Source: Solobacterium sp.
GTDB lineage: Bacteria; Bacillota_I; Bacilli_A; Erysipelotrichales; Erysipelotrichaceae
Length of the DNA: 15,781 nucleotides
NCBI GenBank assembly: GCA_017543005.1
Contig: JAFWEA010000021.1
Span: 1 to 15,781 of the forward strand
Direction of reading: 5' to 3'
The first letter of the stretch is position 1. The number at the start of each line of letters is the position of its first letter. Below, piece by piece: positions 5,819-12,244 of this stretch. The translations under genes and the position numbers were made by a program. The notes beneath the pieces are model-generated. The model was not told the origin of the DNA. It did no database searches and saw only the letters and a program-made list of their open reading frames with translations.

Positions 5819-6725
5819 ATGATATTTCTGCATCCTGTAGGGATAATTCTTCCTGGGGCTGGTCCATGACTGCGGCCAGGCCGCTGATCACGATCAGCAG
5901 GCAGCCGGCCAGGATTTTAAGGCCCAGCGGGTCATGATAGATCAGGGTTCCGGCCACCAGTGACACCACCGGTTCCAGCATGTTGAGCACGGAGGCAGTG
6001 GAGGCCCCGAGGATCCGGACACCGGTGCTGAACAGGAAGACGCCGGCCAGTGTGCAGAACAGCGCTACGATGACCATCAGAATGAAAGCCCGGGCGGTCG
6101 GCGGCAGGGCCAGCTCGCCTTTGACGGCAGCGGTGATGCCGAAGAAGAAGGAGTTGACCGTACCGACATGGAAGACCAGAACAAAGGGATCCAGCCGGGC
6201 AAAACTGCATTTCTTGTTGGCAATGACATAGGCGGCGTAGATGATGCCGGACAGCACCGCCAGCAGGATGCCTGATGCATTCAGCCGCGAGAAGTCAGCC
6301 ATCATCACCAGACCCATAACGGCTGTGATCATCGCAAAGCCGCGGGCCGGGGTTGCTTTTTCCCGGAAGATGACGATCATGGCCAGATTGATGAACAGCG
6401 GGTTGGTAAACAGGAACATCGTGGCCAGCCCGACCGGGATCAGCGAGTATGATGCGGTGAGCAGGGAAGTTGTCAGGCCATAGCCGAGGAAGGCCGCCAG
6501 GATCAGCTCGATCATCTCCCGCAGGGTGACCCGGAGGCTGATTTTCAGCCGGCGGATAATGATGAAGGCAAAGACGGAAGTAAATAAAAACTGGTTGAAA
6601 ACCAGAGCTGCATTCGTCATTCCTTCCTGCAGGACTGCCTTCACAAAAACCGGCAGGAAGCCGTATAGGACGCTGGCGCTGACAACGGCCAGAACGCCGT
6701 TTCTTTTGCTTATCGGGACACTCAT
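5817..6725 (-). CDS. EamA/DMT superfamily transporter
   Basis: This 302-residue, very hydrophobic protein has about ten transmembrane helices in two EamA repeats, roughly residues 10-150 and 152-285. The first begins VLAVVSASVLYGFLPVFVKA and the second GILLAVLSGIIYAAYVIANK, and each ends in a helix pair like that in LEPVVSLVAGTLIYHDPLG. Members of the drug/metabolite transporter superfamily move metabolites, often out of the cell; the substrate cannot be predicted. ATG 6723-6725 is the only reasonable start: no in-frame ATG, GTG or TTG follows until residue 36. No Shine-Dalgarno precedes it, and a -10 element lies seven bases upstream. The gene diverges from mraZ with no apparent functional link. 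Confidence 0.9.
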   Translation of the reverse strand: MSVPISKRNGVLAVVSASVLYGFLPVFVKAVLQEGMTNAALVFNQFLFTSVFAFIIIRRLKISLRVTLREMIELILAAFLGYGLTTSLLTASYSLIPVGLATMFLFTNPLFINLAMIVIFREKATPARGFAMITAVMGLVMMADFSRLNASGILLAVLSGIIYAAYVIANKKCSFARLDPFVLVFHVGTVNSFFFGITAAVKGELALPPTARAFILMVIVALFCTLAGVFLFSTGVRILGASTASVLNMLEPVVSLVAGTLIYHDPLGLKILAGCLLIVISGLAAVMDQPQEELSLQDAEIS

Positions 6726-6732
6726 TACGCGG

Positions 6733-6741
6733 ATTATATCA
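6733..6741 (-). promoter_or_regulatory. extended -10 promoter abutting the EamA start codon
   Basis: The minus strand reads TGATATAAT (6741 to 6733), a full extended -10. Only seven bases (6732-6726) separate it from the ATG, so transcription should begin at or within a couple of bases of the start codon. A TAGTCA near 6762-6757 could act as a weak -35. Confidence 0.65.
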
Positions 6742-6837
6742 TTCGCCGCAAAACCGTGACTAATATCAGAAACAATATAGTTTATATATATTACGCATTA
6801 TGATAAAAGACTTTTTCGGGTCAGAATCAATGCTTTC

Positions 6838-6865
6838 AGATTTCTTTCAGAGAGAAATCTTTTTT
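6838..6865 (+). terminator. terminator-like hairpin in the mraZ upstream region
   Basis: AGATTTCT (6838-6845) pairs with AGAAATCT (6853-6860) over TTCAGAG, followed by T to 6865. No plus-strand gene lies upstream to be terminated, since eamA runs the other way. It is AT-rich and of modest strength. It may end a short RNA started in the AT-rich stretch 6760-6805, where a TATGAT lies at 6799-6804. Confidence 0.45.
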
Positions 6866-6900
6866 ATTTGAAATAGGAGCCGGGAACAGTGAAAAAAGCC

Positions 6901-6928
6901 TTGAGTTTTAAGCCTTCTGTGGTAGACT
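6901..6928 (+). promoter_or_regulatory. promoter of the dcw operon (mraZ promoter)
   Basis: TTGAGT (6901-6906), a 16-base spacer and TAGACT (6923-6928) with TG one base upstream (6920-6921) form a moderate extended -10 promoter. Transcription would begin near 6935, inside the GTG repeat array, a layout suited to repression. The leader to the mraZ ATG is about 38 bases. Confidence 0.6.
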
Positions 6929-6962
6929 TGTGGTAGAAAGTGTCAGAAAGTGGGGGAAAGTG
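6916..6962 (+). promoter_or_regulatory. MraZ operator: five GTG-centred repeats
   Basis: Three exact AAAGTG copies sit at 6937-6942, 6947-6952 and 6957-6962, spaced exactly 10 bases. Two weaker copies, CTTGTGG (6927-6933) and TCTGTGG (6916-6922), continue upstream, the first in the same 10-base register and the second 11 bases away. Known MraZ sites are tandem GTG-containing boxes with about one helical turn between them just ahead of mraZ, including AAAGTG-type boxes in Mollicutes. The array covers the -10 and the transcription start, which predicts self-repression. Confidence 0.85.
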
Positions 6963-6972
6963 GAGAGCCGTT

Positions 6973-7404
6973 ATGTTCATGGGTGAATACAGACACAGTC
7001 TGGACGCTAAAAACCGGCTCATCATACCAGCCCGCTTCCGGGATGAACTGGGCGACACTTTTGTTGTTACCAGAGGCTTCGACGGCTGCCTGACCGTTTA
7101 TACCGAAGACCAGTGGAAGAAAATTGTAGCACAGCTGGAACAGCTGCCGGTCACAAAGAGCGAAGTACGGAAATATATCCGTTCGCTGCTGAGCAAGGCG
7201 CAGGAATGTGAATTTGACAGCCAGGGCCGCATTCAGCTTCCGCAGAGTCTTGTCGGGGTGGCAGACATTGCCAAGAAATGCGTCATTATCGGAGCCGCTG
7301 ACCATCTGGAAATCTGGTCTGAGGAACGCTGGGATGCCTATGACGAAACCAGTGATGAAACCTTTGAGGCTGATGCGGAAACACTGACGGAGTTCCTGAA
7401 GTAA
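6973..7404 (+). CDS. mraZ: transcriptional regulator MraZ
   Basis: The 143-residue protein, the usual family length, holds two AbrB/SpoVT-like halves: DAKNRLIIPARFR (about residues 11-23) and DSQGRIQLPQSL (about 77-88). MraZ binds tandem boxes ahead of its own gene as a ring-shaped oligomer and controls the division and cell wall (dcw) operon. The start ATG 6973 gives the family N-terminus MFMGEYRHSL and has GGAGAG (6962-6967) just before it. The GTG at 6940 is in frame, but it is part of the operator array and would add eleven unrelated residues. The stop TAA shares its last base with the rsmH ATG (TAATG). Confidence 0.96.
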   Translation: MFMGEYRHSLDAKNRLIIPARFRDELGDTFVVTRGFDGCLTVYTEDQWKKIVAQLEQLPVTKSEVRKYIRSLLSKAQECEFDSQGRIQLPQSLVGVADIAKKCVIIGAADHLEIWSEERWDAYDETSDETFEADAETLTEFLK

Positions 7405-8336
7405 TGGAGCACGAGAGCGTACTGCTGCCGGAGACGATTGAACTGCTGGACGTTAAGCCTGAGGGCGTCTATGTGGATGCGACGCTGGGCCGCGGCGGTC
7501 ATACCAGGGCTCTGGCGGAAAAACTGACAACCGGCCATCTGTATTCCTTTGACAAGGATGCCGAAGCAATCGCCGAATCGCAGGAAAACGTTGCGGATCT
7601 GGCGGACCGGATCACCCTGATTCATGCAGATTTCCGTGATCTGCGCCAGGAACTGGAAGCCCGTGGGGTGGAAGCCGTGGACGGGGTCATGATGGACCTT
7701 GGCGTCAGTTCCCCGCAGTTCGATGATCCGGAGAGGGGCTTCAGCTACCGCTTCGACGCCCGGCTGGACATGCGGATGGATCAGGAACAGAAACTGACCG
7801 CTTACGATGTCATCAACACCTACGGTGAAGGTGAACTCGCTTCTGTCTTCCGCCGCTATGGCGAAGAAAGATATGCCGGCCCGATCGCCAGGACCATTGT
7901 CCGGCAGCGGGAAAAAGCACCGGTGGAAACAACCTTCCAGCTGGTGGAACTGATCCGCTCAGCCCTGCCGGCCAAGGTGCTGAACAAGAAAGGCCATCCG
8001 GCCAAACAGGTCTTCCAGGCGCTGCGCATCGAAGTCAACGATGAACTCGGGGCGCTGGAAGAAGGTCTGCAGCAGGCCTGCAGCATCCTGAAACCGGGCG
8101 GCAGATGTGCCGTAATCACGTTCCATTCCCTGGAGGACAGGATCGTGAAGACGATATTCAAAGAACTTACAACTGCTCCATTTGTGGAGCCCAGACTGCC
8201 GGTTAAGGCATCACAGATGGAGCAGGCCTCCTTCACAGCCGTTACCAGGAAACCGGTGACTGCAGGCAGTGAAGAACTGGCAAGAAACCGCCGGGCACAC
8301 AGTGCCAAGCTCAGGGCGGTAGAAAGGATTCGGTAA
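7404..8336 (+). CDS. rsmH: 16S rRNA (cytosine1402-N4)-methyltransferase RsmH (MraW)
   Basis: RsmH uses S-adenosylmethionine to methylate N4 of C1402 in the decoding centre of 16S rRNA. The 310-residue protein begins MEHESVLLPETIELL and has the SAM-binding loop DATLGRGGHT (25-34) and the acidic ribose contact FDKDAEAI (49-56). The family signature DGVMMDLGVSSPQFDDPERGF (93-113) with RLDMRMD (120-126) follows, and the late motif is ITFHSLEDRIVK (238-249). The central helical insert (about 115-215) is intact. Its start overlaps the mraZ stop by one base; two bases separate it from ftsL. Confidence 0.97.
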   Translation: MEHESVLLPETIELLDVKPEGVYVDATLGRGGHTRALAEKLTTGHLYSFDKDAEAIAESQENVADLADRITLIHADFRDLRQELEARGVEAVDGVMMDLGVSSPQFDDPERGFSYRFDARLDMRMDQEQKLTAYDVINTYGEGELASVFRRYGEERYAGPIARTIVRQREKAPVETTFQLVELIRSALPAKVLNKKGHPAKQVFQALRIEVNDELGALEEGLQQACSILKPGGRCAVITFHSLEDRIVKTIFKELTTAPFVEPRLPVKASQMEQASFTAVTRKPVTAGSEELARNRRAHSAKLRAVERIR

Positions 8337-8338
8337 AC

Positions 8339-8659
8339 ATGGCAAAGATTGTCAGAAAAAGAAGAAAAAAGAAGAAGATCGTCCTGACGCACTTTGCGGC
8401 TTTCATGTTTGTCGTTTCTTCGCTTTCCTATCTCGGTTCGTCGCTGTTTCTGAGAACATACAACAACTCGCTGAGTTCCAGAAAACAGGAGATTGACAGC
8501 CAGATTGCCGAACTGGAAACACAGAATGACGCGGTCCGGGTTGTGATTCAGACCCTGAGTGCAAGAGACCGGGTTGACTCGATCGCTTCCGAAAACGGTC
8601 TGACCCTGGATCAGGACAATATCATCACGATTACTGCCGCCAACGACAGCGGAGAATAA
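8339..8659 (+). CDS. ftsL: cell division protein FtsL-like
   Basis: This 106-residue protein has the FtsL plan: a very basic cytoplasmic tail (KIVRKRRKKKK), one membrane helix at about residues 14-38, and a short extracytoplasmic coiled coil (about 44-72, SSRKQEIDSQIAELETQNDA) ending in an acidic tail. FtsL joins FtsB/DivIC and DivIB in the divisome and helps activate septal peptidoglycan synthesis. Sequence similarity in this family is weak, so the call leans on topology and on the position between rsmH and the PBP gene, which is its fixed place in dcw clusters. It is one base from the PBP start. Confidence 0.85.
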   Translation: MAKIVRKRRKKKKIVLTHFAAFMFVVSSLSYLGSSLFLRTYNNSLSSRKQEIDSQIAELETQNDAVRVVIQTLSARDRVDSIASENGLTLDQDNIITITAANDSGE

Positions 8660-8660
8660 T

Positions 8661-10856
8661 ATGCAGCGCCGCAGCAAAAGGGCAATGCGTACAATCATTA
8701 TTTTGACATTAGCTGCGATGCTGATCCTTGCGGCTAATGTTTTTTTGGTTGCCGTCAGGAAAGTCCATCTGCGCTCCGGCACGGACCTGAGCCGCTATGC
8801 CGATTCGGCCAACACCGTGCGCGAAACCACGAAGGCGCTGCGGGGCAACATCTACGACCGCAACGGCACGATCATTGCCCAGGATAACAAGACCTATAAT
8901 ATCTATTGTATTCTCAGCCCGGAGCGGGAACACGTCGAAGGGCAGAAGTACTATGTGGAAGACCGGGAAGGCACCGCCAAGGAACTCTCCCGGATTCTCG
9001 GCATGGACTATGATCTCTGCCTGCATTATCTGAGCGGCTGGGATCAGGGCATCTGGCAGACCGAACTGGGGACGGCGGGGCGGAATATTTCACAGTCCAC
9101 GATGGAGGAGATTGCCGCTCTGAACCTGCCGGGTGTCGAGTTTACCGACTCGATCAAGCGGGTTTATCCGCTCGGTACATTCGCTTCCAACCTGATCGGT
9201 TTTGCCCAGTCGGATGAAACCGGCAGCACCATCGGCCGCATGGGTACGGAACTGTATCTGGATTCCTATCTGCGCGGGACCGACGGCTACCGGGTCTATC
9301 AGGCGGACAAGGACGGTCATATCCTGCCCGGCATGAAGGAAGACAGTGTCAGCGCCACCAACGGCTATGATGTATACCTGACGCTGGACCAGGAAATCCA
9401 GGAGGCCCTTGAGGAATCCTTCCAGATTACCCGCCAGCGCTTCAATCCGACCCGGGTGTGGGGTGCGGTCATGGAGATCAAGACCGGCAAGATCCTGGCC
9501 TGGGGCCAGTATCCGTCCTTTGACCCGAACACCCTGGATATCGAAGACTATAACAACTACGGCACCCAGCTGCCGTATGAGCCTGGTTCCACCCTGAAGC
9601 CGTTTACCTGGGCGGCGGCCATCAACGAAGGCACCTATGACGGCTCGGCCCAGGTCTATTCCGGTCCGTTCTACTGGAACTCCGACTCCGAGAACCATCC
9701 GTTCCGGGTGGAATCGAGCCCGTATCAGCCGATCGAAAACGCGTCCAAGAAAAACTGGGGCTGGATCGACTTTGACCATGGTCTGATGTATTCGTCCAAC
9801 GTTGTGGCGGCGACCGTGCAGACCGAACTGATCACGCCGGAAATCAATCTGGATTATCTGAAGAAGTTCGGCTTCTTCCAGTCGGTGGCCAGCGATGGCC
9901 TGCCGGAAGAGACCGGGGTGCTGACCTTCCACTGGCCGATGGAAAAACTGGCGCTGTCCTACGGGCAGGGTTCTTCCGTCACCATGCTGCAGATGCTGCA
10001 GGCCTACAGTGCGATCTTCGGCGACGGCACCATGGTCCGGCCGTATTATGTCGAAAGCATCCGTGACCACTACGACAGCAATCACGTGATCTACCAGGCG
10101 ACCACCAAGGTGACCGGTCATCCGATCACCGAGGAAACAGCCCGCGAAGTGCAGAGGATCCTCTACCGCACGGTCAATGATGATGACGGTACGGCGAAAT
10201 ATTATCAGATTCCGGAGACCACGCTGATGGGCAAGACCGGTACCACCCAGGTCTATGTCAACAACTCGTACCTGTCCGGTTACACGATCGCCTCGCTGAT
10301 GTCGGCCCTGCCGGGGGACAACCCGCAGGTGCTGGTGTATTACTGCTTCGAGGCTCCGTATGACCGCAACGCGCACTACTATACTGAGGCGACGCAGAAC
10401 CTGCTGCGCAAGACAGCCATGCGGCTGGGCTATGCCGGCAACGCTTCGGCCCAGGAAAACCCCGACAATCTGATCGAAGCCGGGGAATATGACAAGATCG
10501 AGATCCAGGATATGCCGTCCCTGGTGAATCACTCTCTCTATTATTCGGAAGAAAAACTGAAGAACCTGAATGTGGAAATCCATGTGCTGGGCAGCGGGGA
10601 TACGGTCATTGACCAGTACCCGGTTGACAATGCCATGGTGTCCACCGGTCAGAAGGTATTCCTGCTGACCGACACGAACAGCTTCATCATGCCGGATATG
10701 ACCGGCTGGACCCGCAAGGATGTGACGGGGCTGTGGGCGGTGACGCAGTTCGGATTCAAACTGACCGGGGAAGGAAAGGTCACGTCGCAGTCCATCCCGC
10801 CGGGTACGCAGGTCACGAGAGGAACTGAAATAGAAGTTGTTTTCGAATCCGAATAG
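8661..10856 (+). CDS. pbp2X: division penicillin-binding protein (class B transpeptidase) with two PASTA domains
   Basis: This 731-residue class B PBP cross-links septal peptidoglycan. A basic tail and one membrane anchor (about 8-32) precede the dimerisation domain, marked by RGNIYDRNGTIIA (61-73). The transpeptidase has all three motifs: STLK (310-313, nucleophile Ser310), SSN (378-380) and KTGT (525-528). Two PASTA modules close the protein, about 613-672 and 675-731, each a beta-alpha-beta unit thought to bind muropeptide or beta-lactam-like rings. This arrangement matches PBP2x/Pbp2B of Firmicutes rather than SpoVD or FtsI without PASTA. It is co-transcribed with ftsL, and mraY begins 38 bases after its stop. 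The symbol pbp2X is by architecture; ftsI or pbpB would also be used. Confidence 0.93.
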   Translation: MQRRSKRAMRTIIILTLAAMLILAANVFLVAVRKVHLRSGTDLSRYADSANTVRETTKALRGNIYDRNGTIIAQDNKTYNIYCILSPEREHVEGQKYYVEDREGTAKELSRILGMDYDLCLHYLSGWDQGIWQTELGTAGRNISQSTMEEIAALNLPGVEFTDSIKRVYPLGTFASNLIGFAQSDETGSTIGRMGTELYLDSYLRGTDGYRVYQADKDGHILPGMKEDSVSATNGYDVYLTLDQEIQEALEESFQITRQRFNPTRVWGAVMEIKTGKILAWGQYPSFDPNTLDIEDYNNYGTQLPYEPGSTLKPFTWAAAINEGTYDGSAQVYSGPFYWNSDSENHPFRVESSPYQPIENASKKNWGWIDFDHGLMYSSNVVAATVQTELITPEINLDYLKKFGFFQSVASDGLPEETGVLTFHWPMEKLALSYGQGSSVTMLQMLQAYSAIFGDGTMVRPYYVESIRDHYDSNHVIYQATTKVTGHPITEETAREVQRILYRTVNDDDGTAKYYQIPETTLMGKTGTTQVYVNNSYLSGYTIASLMSALPGDNPQVLVYYCFEAPYDRNAHYYTEATQNLLRKTAMRLGYAGNASAQENPDNLIEAGEYDKIEIQDMPSLVNHSLYYSEEKLKNLNVEIHVLGSGDTVIDQYPVDNAMVSTGQKVFLLTDTNSFIMPDMTGWTRKDVTGLWAVTQFGFKLTGEGKVTSQSIPPGTQVTRGTEIEVVFESE

Positions 10857-10862
10857 TTCATG

Positions 10863-10868
10863 TATAAT
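10863..10868 (+). promoter_or_regulatory. candidate internal -10 before mraY
   Basis: A perfect TATAAT stands at 10863-10868, just after the PBP stop, with TG directly adjacent but no clear -35 hexamer at the usual distance. It could supply extra mraY transcript in addition to read-through from the mraZ promoter. GAGAGAGGGG (10881-10890) is the mraY ribosome site. Confidence 0.45.
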
Positions 10869-10894
10869 AATCAGACGTCAGAGAGAGGGGTAAT

Positions 10895-11854
10895 ATGCTG
10901 AAACTGATTCTCTGTTTTGTCATCAGTCTGGCGCTGGTTGTCGTCCTGATGCCGGGCTTCATCAATTATCTGAAAAAGATCAGCTTTAATCAGACGGTCA
11001 GCGAGTACAGTCTGAAGGAATATCAGGAAAAAGCATCAACGCCGATTATGGGCGGGGTGCTCTTTATCATCGTTCCGGTGCTGGTGACCCTGGCGGCCGG
11101 CGGGCGCGAAGCGCTGCAGATGGACACCATGGTCATCCTGCTGACCTTTGTCGGCTATGGCCTGATCGGCTTTACCGATGATTTCCTGATCGCGGTCAAG
11201 AAAAACAATGACGGCCTCAGCCCGCGCATGAAGTTCTTCCTGCAGGTAGTGCTGGCTGCCGTCTTCTATCTCATGTACCACAGCCAGGCCAGTCTGGACG
11301 TGGCCATCCCATTTACTTCGGTGTCCCTGCATTTCGGCATGTTCTACAGCATCCTGGTGCTGCTGATGTTCTCAGGAGCCAGCAATGCCGTCAACCTGAC
11401 CGACGGCATGGATGGTCTGGCGGCCGGCTGCACACTGATCTCGCTGGCCCCGTTCCTGTATTTTGCGGTACGGCAGGGCAAGATGAGCGTGGCAATCTTC
11501 ATCGCTTCCCTGATGGGGGCGCTGTGCGGGTATCTGAAATACAACGTCAAACCGGCCCGGATCTTCATGGGCGACACCGGTTCCCTGTCCCTGGGGGCAG
11601 CCCTGGCGGCGATTGCGATGATCCTGAAGATGGAACTGGCCCTGGTGATCATCGGCGGCGTCTTCGTCATTGAAACGCTGTGCGTCATGATCCAGATCGG
11701 TTCGGTCAAGATCCGCCACAAGCGGGTATTCCCGTATACACCGATCCATTATGCCTTCGTCATGAAGGGGATGGGGGAGAACGAAGTCGTGCACCGGTTC
11801 TGGCTGTGCGCGGCCGTATTTGCCCTGCTGGGCTTCCTGATCGGCATGCATTGA
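10895..11854 (+). CDS. mraY: phospho-N-acetylmuramoyl-pentapeptide transferase MraY
   Basis: MraY moves phospho-MurNAc-pentapeptide from UDP to undecaprenyl phosphate, making lipid I at the inner membrane face. The 319-residue, ten-helix protein shows TPIMGG (49-54), the Mg-site GFTDDF (Asp95, Asp96), NLTDGMDGLA (167-176) and FMGDTGSL (224-231, Asp227). Two positions depart from the family as I know it. The HHH of the last cytoplasmic loop reads HYA (285-287), and the conserved His six residues before the first TP motif is Tyr43. The catalytic Asps are all kept, so it should be active. It is the last gene of the operon; murD, ftsW and murG, which commonly follow, are absent, and a terminator starts at its stop. 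Confidence 0.94.
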   Translation: MLKLILCFVISLALVVVLMPGFINYLKKISFNQTVSEYSLKEYQEKASTPIMGGVLFIIVPVLVTLAAGGREALQMDTMVILLTFVGYGLIGFTDDFLIAVKKNNDGLSPRMKFFLQVVLAAVFYLMYHSQASLDVAIPFTSVSLHFGMFYSILVLLMFSGASNAVNLTDGMDGLAAGCTLISLAPFLYFAVRQGKMSVAIFIASLMGALCGYLKYNVKPARIFMGDTGSLSLGAALAAIAMILKMELALVIIGGVFVIETLCVMIQIGSVKIRHKRVFPYTPIHYAFVMKGMGENEVVHRFWLCAAVFALLGFLIGMH

Positions 11855-11884
11855 GAAATTCTGCGGAGTTTCTCTTTTATTTTT
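11853..11884 (+). terminator. rho-independent terminator of the dcw operon
   Basis: A nine-pair stem starts within the mraY stop codon (GAGAAATTC, 11853-11861, with GAGTTTCTC, 11866-11874, one G-T pair) around the tetraloop TGCG. The T-rich tail runs from 11875 to 11884 with one A. It ends the mraZ to mraY transcript. Confidence 0.8.
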
Positions 11885-11914
11885 CATATTTAAAACAGTG
11901 CAATGCCGCTTTTC

Positions 11915-11923
11915 TGATATAAT
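11915..11923 (+). promoter_or_regulatory. extended -10 promoter of the comN-like/secDF unit
   Basis: TGATATAAT (11915-11923) is a complete extended -10; no -35 stands out. Transcription would begin near 11930, and AAGGAG (11937-11942) precedes the ATG at 11949 by six bases. Confidence 0.7.
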
Positions 11924-11948
11924 ATATCAGTTACCGAAGGAGACAGAC

Positions 11949-12239
11949 ATGGATTCTGGTGTTTTTGATATCAACAATGTAGAGGTACAGATGACCATGG
12001 TGGTCAAGCTGCACCAGCTGCAGCGGGAAGCACTGCCGCATCTGACCTATCAGAACCTGGAAGCGTATCTGACTCAGGTAGTATGGAAGAAACAACTACC
12101 GCGGGCGCTGCATGAGGCGGCGGATGATGTGCTGCGGATCAACGCAAACGACATTGTCCGTTTCCTGTCAAGACAGGCCATTACCGAGGGGGAAAGGGCC
12201 CATCTTGAGGATTTCGCGGATTTGATTGGGGGGTTTTAA
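11949..12239 (+). CDS. ComN-like post-transcriptional regulator family protein
   Basis: A 96-residue, mostly helical, soluble protein. The central stretch NLEAYLTQVVWKKQLPRALH followed by a DDVLRINANDIVRFLS-type helix resembles ComN (YrzD) of Bacillus subtilis, a small protein acting after transcription on the comE competence mRNA. It also resembles its Pfam family, which often lies near secDF and recJ in Firmicutes. Whether it controls competence here is unknown; no com gene is in the window. The start has an ideal ribosome site (AAGGAG, six bases away). It is five bases from secDF, so the two share a promoter. The family call is from pattern memory and less sure than its neighbours. Confidence 0.65.
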   Translation: MDSGVFDINNVEVQMTMVVKLHQLQREALPHLTYQNLEAYLTQVVWKKQLPRALHEAADDVLRINANDIVRFLSRQAITEGERAHLEDFADLIGGF

Positions 12240-12244
12240 CAAAC

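Noticed and set aside
6724..6796. ATTACGC repeated at 6724-6730 and 6790-6796
   Set aside because: It is a short repeat in an AT-rich region without further structure; the first copy includes the transporter start codon.
6896..6916. Direct repeat AAGCCTT at 6896-6902 and 6910-6916 near the mraZ promoter
   Set aside because: Seven bases twice within 21 may be chance, and I know of no regulator linked to it here.
6940..6972. GTG at 6940 as mraZ start
   Set aside because: It belongs to the operator repeat, lacks family similarity upstream of MFMGEY, and ATG 6973 has a well placed GGAGAG.
9090..10583. Long antisense open frame within the PBP gene (about 497 codons)
   Set aside because: It is explained by the GC-rich third positions of the PBP gene, which carries all transpeptidase motifs; the antisense product resembles nothing.
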